A DNA stretch of 64,000 nucleotides from Pardosa pseudoannulata. Taxonomy: Eukaryota; Arthropoda; Arachnida; Araneae; Lycosidae. Under the pieces are notes generated by a model. It had not been told where the DNA came from, did not search any database, and worked only from the letters and a program-made list of their open reading frames with translations. Below, one piece after another: positions 11,216 through 59,559 of the stretch (position 1 is its first letter; each line of letters starts with the position of its first letter). Where the stretch lies: positions 117,021,286 through 117,085,285 of the forward strand of contig CM063508.1 in assembly GCA_032207245.1 (NCBI GenBank). Reading direction: 5' to 3'. A program made the position numbers and the translations under genes.

Positions 11216-11789
11216 ATACATGTATATATAATATATCAGAATTATTGCAATTAGAATATCTGTTAAAAATTCCCCTCTTTCCCATTCTTATTCCTTCAAA
11301 TTATTTTTCCCAGCCGCAAAATAGTTTATCTAAAGGAGTGTCCACGATTTCAATTTTTCGAACCCATTTCCGAAGCTAACTCTGAAATAAATGTAAATTA
11401 TCTCTCAATTAACCACGTTTCCTGGCGAATGGTTAACTTTTTTTCAATGAACTAAGTTCCTTTTTATTACTGAGATAGATGACTAAGCTACTTTCTCGGG
11501 GAAGGAATTCGTCTCCGTATCTTGCTGTAGGATCCAATTCTGTAAAAACAAAATGTTTTCATGATCATTCTATCTTCTGCCTTTGACAGAGTAACATGTC
11601 ATTTTCGTAACTCTGAAATAAAAGTTCCACGTCGAACTTCGTTTCTTCCTTTTATGGAATGGCCTGACTGCAAAATCATTACTGGTAGTTGCGTATATTT
11701 CTCCTTGCTCAGCTCAGGCTAGTAAATACAATAGGGGCAAAATATTTATAGTAATCGGTGGAATTAATTTTTGCCGTGTTACATCCCCT

Positions 11790-12190
11790 ATATAATAATA
11801 GCCTACGTTATCTGTCCTTCTTGTTGACTTTATGAAGCGGTTGGACTTGGAATGGATAGAGATATCCATATTGGATTCTTGATGAGTTAGGGCTAGCAAA
11901 ATTCAAAGCGAGTAAAGTTTATCTTTTCCTATACTATCTATCCGATTCTAAAATAAATTGGTATAAATATGCTTCATATCACAGCGAAAAATATTGCTTT
12001 CAAACGTTCGAAATCATCACTTTCCCCCCTTTTTGAGCGTTTAATGACATTATTTCAATCCCTATTTTCCCCGGTTAAGAGCAGGTGATTAAATGTATCA
12101 ATTTATCACATGATTAATAGGTAAAAATGACATTTTTCTAGCAATATGACTTCATTCCTTTAACCATCTCATGTTATCATTTCTTATTTT
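11790..12190 (+). repeat. Dispersed ~400-bp repeat, copy 2 (no SINE)
   Basis: Uninterrupted homologue of 800-1355. The SINE site is empty here, reading CCTATACTATCTATCCG. Confidence 0.8.
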
Positions 12191-12254
12191 AAATTATTTA
12201 AATATCGGTTGCATTATTTTCATACGTTTTATTACTGAACTTAGATATGACGTA

Positions 12255-12392
12255 AAGGAATTCCTCAGCTGACCCAGGCTCATGGCCCATACAGCAGCTT
12301 TCACTCAAACCCAGTCGCCGCGACAGCAACCACCACAGCTATGAAGCTGCAGCTGACCTACGCGAGGTTCGTCGTGGCTCGAGAATTAATGT
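12255..12392 (+). other. Candidate 5' exon of the helicase gene, cut by an assembly gap
   Basis: This stretch is clearly richer in G+C and CpG than its surroundings. It contains an ATG at 12341 that opens MKLQLTYARFVVARELM and runs into the gap. The peptide is basic and amphipathic, as a mitochondrial presequence can be, which would fit a mitochondrial DHX30 form. It is the nearest plausible first exon upstream of 14180. No donor can be seen because of the gap, and it could equally be an unrelated repeat fragment. Confidence 0.25.
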
Positions 12393-12492
12393 NNNNNNNN
12401 NNNNNNNNNNNNNNNNNNNNNNNNNNNNNNNNNNNNNNNNNNNNNNNNNNNNNNNNNNNNNNNNNNNNNNNNNNNNNNNNNNNNNNNNNNNN
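12393..12492. other. Assembly gap (100 N)
   Basis: Exactly 100 N, the conventional length for a scaffold gap of unknown size. It directly follows the candidate first exon, so part of the gene's 5' end may be missing. Confidence 0.99.
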
Positions 12493-14179
12493 TGGGCTGG
12501 GATGTTTTAGATTATGCGTCTTGCACTTTATCATGATTTATTGTACTAAATCTGATCATTGAAAAAAGTAAGTAAAGTAAATGTACTTGTAGTATTTGCA
12601 TTCGAAAATAATTGTGATAAAAAATATTTGTATTTTTATATGCACAACTGTTGACATAACTAACTTGGCGTACATGAGAAAGAAAGACAACTTCCAGAGA
12701 AAACATTTTATTTCTTATAAAAAAGTTGTTTTGCATTGCTTAAATTAATTAGAAATATTACTTTTAATAACATTTTACAGCTTACAAATGTAAAATAAGC
12801 AAAACTGGGTAATAAAATGTGACATTTTTTTAATCGAATTCGTGAAAAAAATGAAATTGTTAAGGGGTTAATAAAGCAGACACCTATTTCACTGCTTTAA
12901 GCAAGCAACATTCTCAAGTAAAAACAGACTGGGACAAAATCTTTCTGTTCATTGCTTAGTCTGCTTTTACAAACCATTGACTTATTACAAGCTTATCTCA
13001 CATTGATAGTGCTGCTTGCTGTCTGAAACAGCTCTATTTGTGCCTTAGATATGTTGGCTTTGCATTTTATGCTATATTTTGGCATAAAGATCGTACCTTC
13101 TCATAACCAACCTAATGATTTTTTAGGAATATTCTTAACTAAATTGTAAACTTACCTAATAAATTACACATATAAATATAAAATATACCTTATTCTTAAA
13201 AAACAGTTATTGGACTTCATTCTTTTTCTCAATAGATACAAACTTTTATATTACATGATTCATAATATAATTTTTTTTGAGATGTGGTTCCATCAGAAAC
13301 AGACCAGAACAGTTGATTATTGTTATTTCTTCATCTCTAATATTGGGCCTCTTTTCTTTTGTTTTTTAAGCTTGGTTTGGTACTCATCTTTCATCCTCAT
13401 TATCATAAAAGTAGAATTGTTATCAATCTGCAGAGATATTATCTTAGTTTATTAGCATAAATAGATTAATATCTTAACCCTTTTAAAAATAAGCTTGTAA
13501 CATATTTAAAAGCAAAACAAAAACACTTTTTTACTGAAAATTTTAGAACTGAAATTAACAACTCTTCATAGCATTGCTTTTTATCCTGATGTAGTTTTTA
13601 GAAGTTTTTTTTTATATTAATAATATTTTGTGCTATGAATAGTTTACTGCAAATTTCTTTTTAACATTCTTATTAAACTTAATTATTGATTAAAATGAGG
13701 TAATAATTTGCAGTTGTAGTTTCTAAACTAACAAGTAATTATTCACCAGGAGTAACCCTGAAGAATTAATTAAAATTCACCATATACTTAGAATATGTAT
13801 TGTTTTTACTTTTACTGGCTGGTGTTTGATTGTTTTAATTTCTTTTGTTAAGTACTTTAACATATTTATTATTTCTGATAGCTGACGTTAAGAGACTTGT
13901 GTTTAACAAAGCATTTTTTTATGCATAAAATATTTACTTGCAAAATGTTTCATTTGTATTAAACTCTTAAAAGAGTTGAAAGGGGGTGGGGATTTAATAG
14001 AGGAAATTTAGAGGCATCTTTTTCTATTATGTTTGGTATTATAAACACATAACTTCCACTTAAATTTTATTATCCATTTATTAGTTATTAGCTGTCAAAA
14101 TGTCCTGTATAAATTTTTATTACTGATGTATATAATTCAATTTTAATAACATCATGATTTATGTAATTTTATATTATAG
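12493..14179. other. AT-rich non-coding sequence before the first firm exon
   Basis: No repeat family or coding segment is recognised. Small open frames here are low-complexity AT products. It is either the first intron or the upstream region of the helicase gene. Confidence 0.5.
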
Positions 14180-50599
<36,420 letters not shown>

Positions 50600-50657
50600 A
50601 TTATTATAGAACTATATAAAGTGTTATTTATTTTTCTTTCCTTTTTTGTTTTGTGTT

Positions 50658-50663
50658 ATTAAA
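50658..50663 (+). promoter_or_regulatory. Possible polyadenylation signal ATTAAA
   Basis: ATTAAA occurs 59 bases after the helicase stop, downstream of a T-rich stretch. It is the second most common poly(A) signal in animals. A dispersed repeat begins at about 50671, so a longer 3' UTR through the repeat cannot be excluded. Confidence 0.35.
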
Positions 50664-50670
50664 ATTACAT

Positions 50671-50770
50671 GTCACGACCCCCTTTGGAGGTTGACTATTT
50701 CACATGAGTCTCTTAAGGCCATTAGAAAGCAGGGCCACCCTCATGCAGATACACATTTCGTATACCATTA
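50671..50770 (+). repeat. Dispersed repeat family S, copy 1 (partial)
   Basis: Shares GTCACGACCCCCTTTGGAGG and TTGACTATTT with 53671-53820, then a divergent middle and CAGATACAC. Function unknown. Confidence 0.7.
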
Positions 50771-51184
50771 AAGATTTCATAAATGACATTGTGGCTAAGC
50801 TATATTTGTGAGGGTGGGGTTCAATGAAAACATTTTTTCAGTGCAAAATATAGTTTAATTACATAAAATCTTAGCTTGCACACAAAAAAACAATTAAAGG
50901 AAAAAATAAAAGTTAAACAGACAAAATATACATAATTAACCCCTTAAGGCACACATTAAATTCTAATTTTCGGTCAAAAAATCACCTTTTTTTTTTCTTG
51001 CATAATCATATTCTCTAGTGCATTTTAAGACATGATCGACAAATAAAAGTAATTTTTAACTAAAAATTTAATTAAAAAATCTTATTTTTAATTTTGGAAT
51101 AATTTCACTTAAAGTTGTCCTTTGTTATGCTCCTTTGTATTAGAAAAGACAACATACAGGGGTACAAGTATAGGCTAATTTAAA

Positions 51185-51192
<8 letters not shown>

Positions 51193-51227
<35 letters not shown>
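51193..51227. repeat. (TA)n microsatellite inside the piggyBac element
   Basis: TA run preceded by an A run. Confidence 0.9.
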
Positions 51228-51230
<3 letters not shown>

Positions 51231-51329
51231 CAAACAAAGTGAAAACGATTTGATTACATGTTTATTTTGAATTTCAAGTTATTAAAATCAAATTAAATCA
51301 AATTTTCATACTTGCAAACATAAAATTGA

Positions 51330-51701
51330 CTAAAAATTCAGTTTGGTATGATATACCATGAAGCATGGTACTGCGCAAAGTCCAACATTACAGTTCCTAC
51401 AATAGTATCTTGTTTCTTTCCTTATCTTTTTACCCCTCTCATCTCTTTTACTGCAACAAACGGCGCAATTTCTACAAGGGGCCACTTTCTTTTCTGTAGG
51501 TGGTACAAATTCGGGAAAGTGCCTTTCAGTTAGTCTCAGAGGCCCAGGTTGGTAACCAGGCCGACCTGTTCTTTTGGGTAACACTTTTGAATGGTATTTT
51601 TCAATTAATTTTTCCACAAGCATTTTACGGAATTTAAAATGGTCCCGTTTTCCTCCATTTTTTTGATATAGTACAAATGAATTCCATACGGATATATCCA
51701 C
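51330..51701 (-). pseudogene. piggyBac transposase C-terminal fragment (PGBD4-like)
   Basis: Encodes DISVWNSFVLYQKNGGK, LTERHFPEFVPPTEKK, then CRNCAVCCSKRDERGKKIRK and YYCRNCNVGLCAVPCF. The last parts form the cysteine-rich domain that binds the element's ends in piggyBac. The catalytic Asp region is absent, so it cannot transpose alone. Open for 123 codons without a stop, which is unusual for a dead fragment. Confidence 0.92.
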
Positions 51702-51934
51702 AAGATGGAAAAATATTTTCTTATAGTACCTTTTTCCTCCTTTTCTTGTTGTTGGGTATAATAATAAGTTTAATTATAATCTAGCCTATTTATTTTTACT
51801 GGAACGGATCTCAGACAAGTATTAGAAATAAAATAACGCAAGATACAAGGGCGCCCGTGTGAGACACGGGCATGTGCAAATTTGCCGGAAACTTTCGCCC
51901 GTGTGAGACACGGGCAAATGCGTTAAGGGGTTAA

Positions 51935-53210
51935 AATAGTTAACACAATTAGAACCAGGGGAGGTCAAAGTGTTGCAGTGCCTCTGAAGTCCGTAAGGCC
52001 AACTAACTTTTTTGGGGGGGAAGTCTTCTCTTACGTGTGTGTTTGTTTTTGTACAGGTGGCAGCACGGTGCTGTGGCGAAGTACATTTGTTACAACATTA
52101 CTTTTTTAAAATGCTGCAATATATGATCAGAAGAGATTGGGCCTGTATCTTTAATTCAGAATTCCTGAATTTTTTTTTCTTTCTGAAATTTGGATTTTTA
52201 GATTTGTTTGTATGCCATGTGTAATCTGGTATTATTAGGAAATATTTGAAATATGCCAATAATTTATTATTGTAGTTTTAATCTACAGTAGTGTTCAGGG
52301 TCTTTTGCAGCAAGATCACAATTCCTTTTGTATAATCTTCACAACATTTAAAAAGTAAAATTAAAGTACAATATTATTAATATTTATCTTTAGTAATGAT
52401 TTTTTGTTTGTAGTCTCCTACTGGGTTGAAATTTTTATGTTTATAGTTAAACTTGTGATCCGAATAAAATTATATTTCAATTATTTATGCTTGAAGAAGC
52501 ATTAATGCAAATATTTTAGACATTCTAAAATTTTTCATTGAATCACACTAAAACACTTTACTTCCTTCTAATTATAGAGTACAAAAAAATTACATTAAAA
52601 TTCAAATATTTAACTTTATATGATATTGGGCTGTAATTAACGCTTCAAAATAACTGATAAACCGGTTGCTTAGGATAATCAATAAACTATCGTTTATTGA
52701 CAATCCAAAGGTATTGTATAAACATATTCATACACACACACACGTTCGCACACACAGATATATATTCAATGGGTGTTTCTTACCTACTACAACTTGTTAC
52801 ATGCATGATGCATAAAGAACAGTCGCTAGGTCATTAAAAAACAGCGAAATTTAATGGTAAAAACGCAGAGTCTTAGATAATCCGTTCTTAGTGCTCTGCG
52901 ACACAAATTTTGTACATTATCTTATTATATAGTGCCGTGAGAACGCGGGGGAACCAGCCAATTAAGGTTGTTAAGAATATACTACGTAGGGCACGCTAAC
53001 AATCAGAAGTCAGTTGCGTTAAGTAGTTGCATAAGGTTAGTTGAGCGAAGCAGAAATTAATTTGGCTTTCTTGTAGTCTCTAAAAAGTTACCAGAATTGG
53101 AGAGAAACGAAGACATTCGTCAAATCTTGTCTTTTTAGGTAAAGAATCACCAGAAATTTGTTTTAGAATATAATTATAATTGGTTAGTTTAATTGAAATG
53201 TCATTACACA
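51935..53210. other. AT-rich non-coding sequence
   Basis: No repeat or gene recognised. A short (CA)n lies near 52732-52742. Confidence 0.4.
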
Positions 53211-53212
53211 CG

Positions 53213-53390
53213 ACACCACGCCGTATGATGGCATAATGCTGTTCTTCGGAACTGCAGTTCGCGGATTTGAATCCTGCTTCATTGCATGGATGTTCGTAAC
53301 CGTTCGGAATCTGCTTTAAGCAGTAGGTCCCTGTCACATTATACCTCAGTTGTTAAAAGTTTACCGTAGCACTCCAAACCAAATCCACAG
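53213..53390 (+). mobile_element. SINE family 1, diverged
   Basis: Retains GATGGCATAATGCTG, GGATTTGAATCC, GGATGTTCGTAACCGTTCGG and TTTAAGCAGTAGGTCCC, with a CCAAACCAAA tail. Confidence 0.85.
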
Positions 53391-53670
53391 CCTACGTTTT
53401 TAAAACACATAATTAAATAAGTCCAGGAAAAGGCAGTCAGAGGCTAGAGTACCTAAATGAATATAATTTAATCAGTCATTGAAGAAGTGAGACCTAGGAC
53501 GAAAAACGTCTCTCTCTGCCAATACCATACCGGAAGCTATGCACTTCGAGTTTACTAGAAGCGTACAACATTGAACTCTCGCGGCCAGAATTTTCATAAT
53601 CAGCTTTATTTTTTTGCTGAGTTAGAAATAAATATGGCTGAAACTTTAAAGTACTAATTTTCAGCCAGTG

Positions 53671-53820
53671 TGTCACGACTCCCTTTGGAGGTTGACTATT
53701 TAACGTAAGTCGCTTAAGACCATTGGAAAAGATTTTTTTCCTATGACCCGATACTGCTCCTCTATCCGTCACCAAGTGGAGGCACCCACATTCAGATACA
53801 CCTACATACGGATACCCGGC
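53671..53820 (+). repeat. Dispersed repeat family S, copy 2
   Basis: GTCACGACTCCCTTTGGAGG at the start and CATTCAGATACACC further on match 50671-50770. Class unknown. Confidence 0.7.
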
Positions 53821-53995
53821 GTGATGACATCACCGGGCGAACACCATCGCACACCCTGTACAAATACAGTTATTAGAGACAGGTTTTGCGTAAAATATAC
53901 GAACGAGGCACACATCTTTACTGAGCATTTTATGTGTTGAAGGGGCAGATTCACGCCAAACTCGTATTTCTCTTATCTCACCTTTCGCCCGGAAA

Positions 53996-54196
53996 CTTGC
54001 AGAGATAAGTTTCGGATTTTTGGTTTGGAGAGTTACGGACTACTTTTGCAAAACGAGGGCTAATGAGACCAGGATCTACTGCTTAAAGCCGATTCCGAAC
54101 GGCTACGAGCATCCATGCCACAGTGAAATTCGAACCTACCGGAGTTCGTGGGTTGACCAAACCAAACCAAACTCGAAACTTACTTATCTCTGCAAG
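53996..54196 (-). mobile_element. SINE family 1 within a short foldback
   Basis: The minus-strand SINE (54025-54150) lacks its tRNA head end; an ACCAAACCAAACC tail-like run appears there instead. CTTGCAGAGATAAGTTTCG at 53996-54014 is repeated in inverted form at 54174-54196, so the element is bracketed by an inverted rather than direct repeat. Confidence 0.75.
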
Positions 54197-54648
54197 ATTG
54201 AGGACGGAAGCTGAGATACGCGTTTCACGTGAATTTGGCCTGAAAGCACCTACGTTGTTCACATCAGCTACTGTGTTGAAAGCAACAGTATATGAAACAA
54301 AATTACACTTTATGAATTAAAATTATTCAGTAAATGTAAAATATGTGCTGTAATACCATCAACTATTGAAAACAAACTCTGCCAATTTTTAACGTTTTTA
54401 GGAGAAAACCTGATACTTCCATGTTAGTTTTCTCTGCTGAAGCAATGTATTTGACCGATCAAAACCGTGAAAAGTAACTATCTTGAGAAGTTATACATTT
54501 ATAAATGTATATTTTGTAATAATAGTACTTCGTATAATAGAAAGAAAAATATTTATTCATATGATTTCGGATTGAAACCGAGGTTTAATCGTAAGTTACA
54601 TTCCTTGATAAGGAGACATGTCCATATGCATTACCAAGCTTTGCTACA

Positions 54649-55135
54649 ATGGTGATCCAGAAAGAAAGTCTCCTAAGGCCCCCAAACATTATTACCGAGG
54701 AAGATTTATTGCAAAAGAAAAGCAACATTTCTGCTACTTCTCAACACAGTAACCACCAGAATTGTAACACTTGTCGCACTGTGGGATGTTTCTCTGGTCT
54801 AGTGTAATGGAATTTTACCGCCTGCGAATAGAACCAGCATGTCACAATTGTCTACACAAGGCTTCTCACATGGTCTTTGTCTGTGGTAACCGAATAAGCA
54901 TTTCTTTAGGTGCAAGAACAGTTAAAAGTCGCTGGGGACAAGATCGAGACTGACGAATGAAAGGCCGCCAACAATGATAGATGACCAATCACATCTCTAA
55001 AGATTTTTTGAATACTTTTAGAATAACACTGACACTAAAGACGATCCTTCTTTCGCTGTTTATCCCATTGGGTCCATGCACAATTGACGATAGACTTCAA
55101 TCCGCGCTTTTGTGCGTTCAAAAACTGTAGGCGGG
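54649..55135 (-). mobile_element. mariner derivative, second copy (partial)
   Basis: GTGATCCAGAAAGAAAGTC and ACCACCAGAATTGTAACAC parallel the copy at 49339. Only one end is clear. Confidence 0.7.
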
Positions 55136-55139
55136 AGGA

Positions 55140-55820
55140 AAAATGAGGGCTAACTTCTTAGCACAATACTACGATGCTAATATGAGTAATCAAGAATTTA
55201 CAATTGTCTTATATGATAGTTACAGCTACAGTCTATTCGGTAAATTTATGTCTTTTGCAGCACTATCTTTGGCGGTGCGGGAGAGAAGATCCTTGTATGA
55301 TACAGAGAGGCGGTCGCATCAGGCTACAGCGTAAGGCAACAGCATAATATAATTTGATGAACCATTTAATAATTAAAAACCTTTACGCAAGGTTTTCCTG
55401 TAGTAGACTATATTATTACAATATCGTATAACCGAATACCCTGACCTTAACTGTAACATGATTTTAAGAATTAAAGTTAACTTTGTATGAATAAGAGAAG
55501 ACGCACAACATTAGCAAAGCAATTTCTGCAGCACGTAACTCTTCATTAATTTTATTCATTTTCATTCATTGGATAGAAGTTCTTTCTTAGAACGTAATAT
55601 TTGCAAGATATGCTTTCTACATATTATGTAGTATAATGTAAAAAGAGTCAAGAAACTGTAAATACACTACCTCAGTAGCGGTAGTAAGCATACTTTGGAA
55701 TAAAAAAGAAGTTTAAAGGAAATAAACTTAATAGCCTAAATAAATTTATTTTCTATTAATCACAATTCAAAAAGTATCTTATTATATCGTTTTTAAGAGA
55801 AAAGATGACTTAATAAAGAG
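55140..55820. other. Non-coding sequence, nothing recognised
   Basis: No repeat or gene motif seen. Confidence 0.4.
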
Positions 55821-55827
55821 TTAACTG

Positions 55828-55990
55828 GTTTGGTTTGGAGCGCTACTCTCAATTTTCTGTAACACTAAGGCAAATCAAGAGTGGAACATGCTGCTTAAAG
55901 TCGATTCGAAACGGCTACAAACATCCATGCCAACAACGGGTTTCGAACTCACAGTCTCTAGTTCCAAAAGACTACGCCTTACTTATTCGA
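55828..55990 (-). mobile_element. SINE family 1, minus strand, in the satellite higher-order unit
   Basis: GGTTTGGTTTGGAGCGCTAC at the tail, then GATTCGAAACGGCTACAAAC and GTTTCGAACTCACAG. The same SINE, truncated, recurs at 57391. Confidence 0.85.
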
Positions 55991-56108
55991 TTACCATTGT
56001 CCAGATTGCTTTGAACGTAAATATTTGGTAGAGTTTATACTGAAACAATTTTTAATCCCACCAAATGTTGTTTTACGTTCAATAATCCCCCCCCCTCCCA
56101 AATCAATA

Positions 56109-56499
56109 CAGTAGAATCTCGATTATCCGAGCTGATTGGGACCGCTAATACCTCGGATATCGGAAATCTCGGTTAATAGAAACCATGTAAAAAAACCTTT
56201 TTTGCTTGCGAATTTAACTAACTTTTAAAGTAAAAAACAATAGGAGGCTCTTTAAATGATAAAAATAAACATATATGAACTTATGTTTCACAGCTAAAAA
56301 GATTTTAAAAGGGTGTAATATTTCTTGAAAGTTAAGTGCTTTTGTGGGGAAGAAGTGCCTGTAACACGGACAACGAACTAAAATGTGTATAATTTTTTCC
56401 AAGCTCATTTTGGAAAGGAGAAAAAAAATTAAACTTCTTTATTGACTCGGTTAACAGAAACCTCGGTTAATCGAAGCTCGGTTAATCGCGGTTCTACTG
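56109..56499. mobile_element. Tigger-like MITE, copy 1, inside satellite
   Basis: CAGTAGAATCTCGATTATCC and GGTTAATCGCGGTTCTACTG at the ends with TA flanks. No transposase. Confidence 0.9.
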
Positions 56500-57390
56500 T
56501 ATTTAAATCAGGATATTTCGTCTCTATTATGACATATTCCTTATATCAAATCTACATTTTCTATTAGATAAATATTAGATATTTGATAGCACATATAGTG
56601 AATTAAGTTTTAATCGCATCAAATGATGCTTTACCATCAGTAATTTCATCCCAAAATAGGAAAATCAAGTTGTTTCGTCTGTACTATATTATGACGCGTT
56701 CCGCATATTAAATTTTCCTTTTTAAATTAGAAAAAGGTTACGTATTTGATAACGTTTATATTGAAACAATTTTTAATCACATCAAATGATGTTTTACCAT
56801 CAGTAATTTCACCCCAAAATAGGTAAAGCAGGTTGTTTCGTCTGTACTATATTATGACGTGTTCCGCATATTAAATTTTCCTTTTTATATTAGAAAAAGG
56901 TTACGTATTTGATAACGTTTATATTGAAACACGTTTTAATCACATCAAATGATGTTTTACCATCAGTAATTTCACCCCAAAATAGGTAAAGCAGGTTGTT
57001 TCGTCTGTACTATATTATGACGTGTTCCGCATATTAAATTTTCCTTTTTATATTAGAAAAAGGTTACGTATTTGATAACGTTTATATTGAAACAATTTTT
57101 AATCATATGAAATAATGCTTTACCATCAGTAATTTCCTCCCAAGATAGGTAAAGCAGGTTGTTTCGTCTTTACTATATTTTGATTTGTTCCGCATATTAC
57201 CTTTTCCTTTTTAAATTAAATAAATGTTACATATTTTATAGCGTTTATATTGAAACAATTTTAATCACATCAAATGATGCTTTGCCATCAGTAATTTCCC
57301 GCCAAAATAGGTAAAGCAGGTTGTTTCGTCTTTACTATATTTAATACGTGTTCCGCATATTAAATTTTTCTTTTTAAATTAGATAAAAAT

Positions 57391-57480
57391 TTGATTCGAA
57401 ACGGCTACAAACATCCATGCCAGCAGCGGGATTCGAACTCACAGTCTCTAGTACCAAAATACAACGCCTTACTTATTCGA
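57391..57480 (-). mobile_element. Truncated SINE family 1 joined to satellite
   Basis: Begins GATTCGAAACGGCTACAAAC, the same bases as in the copy at 55903, directly after a satellite monomer. It is part of the duplicated unit, not a new insertion. Confidence 0.85.
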
Positions 57481-57596
57481 TTACCATTGTCTAGATTGCT
57501 TTGAACGTAAATATTTGATAGAGTTTATATTGAAACAATTTTTAATCCCACCAAATGATGTTTTACGTTCAATAATACTCTCCCCCCAAGTCAATA

Positions 57597-57972
57597 CAGT
57601 AGAACCTCGATTATCCGAGCTAATTGGGACCGCTAGTACCTCGGATATCGGAAATCTCGGTTAATAGAAACCATGTATAAAAACCTTCCTTATTTATTTT
57701 TAACTAACTTTTAAAGTAAAAAAAAATAGACTGTTCTTTAAATGATAAAAATAAACTTATATAAACTTATGTTTCACAGCTAAAAAGATTTAAAAAAGTG
57801 TGTAATATTTCTTGGAAGTTAAGTGCTTTTGTGGAGAAGAAATGTCTGTAACACGGACAACGAACTAAAATGCGTATAATTGTTTCCAAGCTTATTTTGG
57901 AAAGGAGAAAAAAAAATTAAACTTTCTTATGGACTCGGTTAACAGAAACCAAGGTTAATCGAGGTTCTACTG
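57597..57972. mobile_element. Tigger-like MITE, copy 2, inside satellite
   Basis: CAGTAGAACCTCGATTATCC and AATCGAGGTTCTACTG, TA flanks. Sits at the same satellite position as copy 1. Confidence 0.9.
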
Positions 57973-59299
57973 TATTTAAATCAGGATATTTCGTCTCTAT
58001 TATGACATTCCGCATATTAAATCTGCATTTTCTATTAGATAAATATCAGATATTTGATAGCACTTATAGTGAATTAAGTTTTAATCGCATCAAATGATGT
58101 TTTACCATCAGTAATTTCATCCCAAAATAAGCAGGTTGTTTCGTCTGTACTATATTATGATATGTTCCGCATATTAAATTTTCCTTTTTAAATTAGAAAA
58201 AGGTTACGTATTTGATAACGTTTATATTGAAACAATTTTTAATCACATCAAATGATGTTTTACCATCAGTAATTTCACCCCAAAATAGGTAAAGCAGGTT
58301 GTTTCGTCTGTACTATATTATGACGTGTTCCGCATATTAAATTTTCCTTTTTATATTAGAAAAAGGTTACGTATTTGATAACGTTTATATTGAAACACGT
58401 TTTAATCACATCAAATGATGTTTTACCATCAGTAATTTCACCCCAAAATATGTAAAGCAAGTTGTTTCGTCTCTACTATATTTTGATTTGTTCCGCATAT
58501 TAACATTTACTTTTTAAATTAGGAAAATGTCACTTATTTCATAACGTTTATATTGAAACAATTTTTAATCCCATCAAATGATGCTTTGCCATCAGTAATT
58601 TCCCGCCAAAATAGGTAAAGCAGGTTGTTTCGTCTTTACTATCTTTTTAAATTAGAAAAAGGTTACGTATTTGATAACGTTTATATTGAAACAATTTTTA
58701 ATCACATCAAATGATGTTTTACCATCAGTAATTTCACCCCAAAATAGGTAAAGCAGGTTGTTTCGTCTGTACTATATTATGACGTGTTCCGCATATTAAC
58801 ATTTACTTTTTAAATTAGGAAAATGTCACTTATTTCATAACGTTTATATTGAAACAATTTTTAATCCCATCAAATGATGCTTTGCCATCAGTAATTTCCC
58901 GCCAAAATAGGTAAAGCAGGTTGTTTCGTCTTTACTATATTTAATACGTGTTCCGCATATTAAATTTTCCTTTTTAAATTAGAAAAAGGTTACGTATTTG
59001 ATAGCGTTTATATTGAAACAATTTTTAATCCCATCAAATGATGCTTTGCCATCAGTAATTTCCCGCCAAAATAGGTAAAGCAGGTTGTTTCGTCTTTACT
59101 ATATTTAATACGTGTTCCGCATATTAAATTTTTATTTTTAAATTAGATAAATGTTACGTATTTGATAGCGTTTATATTGAAACAATTTTTAATCACATCA
59201 AATGATGCTTTACCTTTAGTAATTTCCCCCAAAATAGGTAAAGCGGGTTATCTCCTCTCCATATTATGACGTGTTAACTATGCTATGTTATATATGTAT

Positions 59300-59345
59300 G
59301 TCATATGTTATGATAATATAATATATGATAACATATGAATATAAT
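59300..59345. repeat. AT-rich near-palindrome
   Basis: TCATATGTTAT at 59306-59316 pairs with ATAACATATGA, separated by an AT core. Cruciform-prone. Confidence 0.75.
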
Positions 59346-59559
59346 ATATGTTATGATATGTATGTCATATTAAATCTGTATTTTCCATTACTTAAATATT
59401 AGATATACCATTTTTATTGATTCAATTTTTGTCACACCAAATAATGCTTTACCTTCATTAATTTCCTCCAAAATAAGTAAAGCAAGCTGTTTCGTCTGTA
59501 CTATATTATGACATGTTCCGCATATTAAATCTGCATTTTCCATTAGATACCATAACGTA

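Larger units (their letters stand above)
50936..51934 (-). mobile_element. piggyBac-type element with TTAA target sites
   Basis: Begins TTAACCCCTTAAGGCAC and ends GCGTTAAGGGGTTAA. Two copies of GCCCGTGTGAGACACGGGC, each an inverted repeat, lie at 51853-51871 and 51897-51915. The internal minus strand holds a transposase C-terminal fragment. About 1 kb, so largely deleted. Confidence 0.9.
56002..59270. repeat. 163-bp satellite array, about 15 monomers, with embedded elements
   Basis: Each monomer includes CATCAAATGATGTTTTACCA, TAGGTAAAGCAGGTTGTTTC and GTTCCGCATATTAAATTTTC. Starts at 56781 and 56944 are 163 bases apart. Tigger MITEs interrupt it at 56109 and 57597. Degenerate monomers continue to about 59560. 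Confidence 0.93.

Noticed and set aside
13210..13455. Possible small membrane protein
   Set aside because: Hydrophobic content follows from AT-rich codons; no other support.
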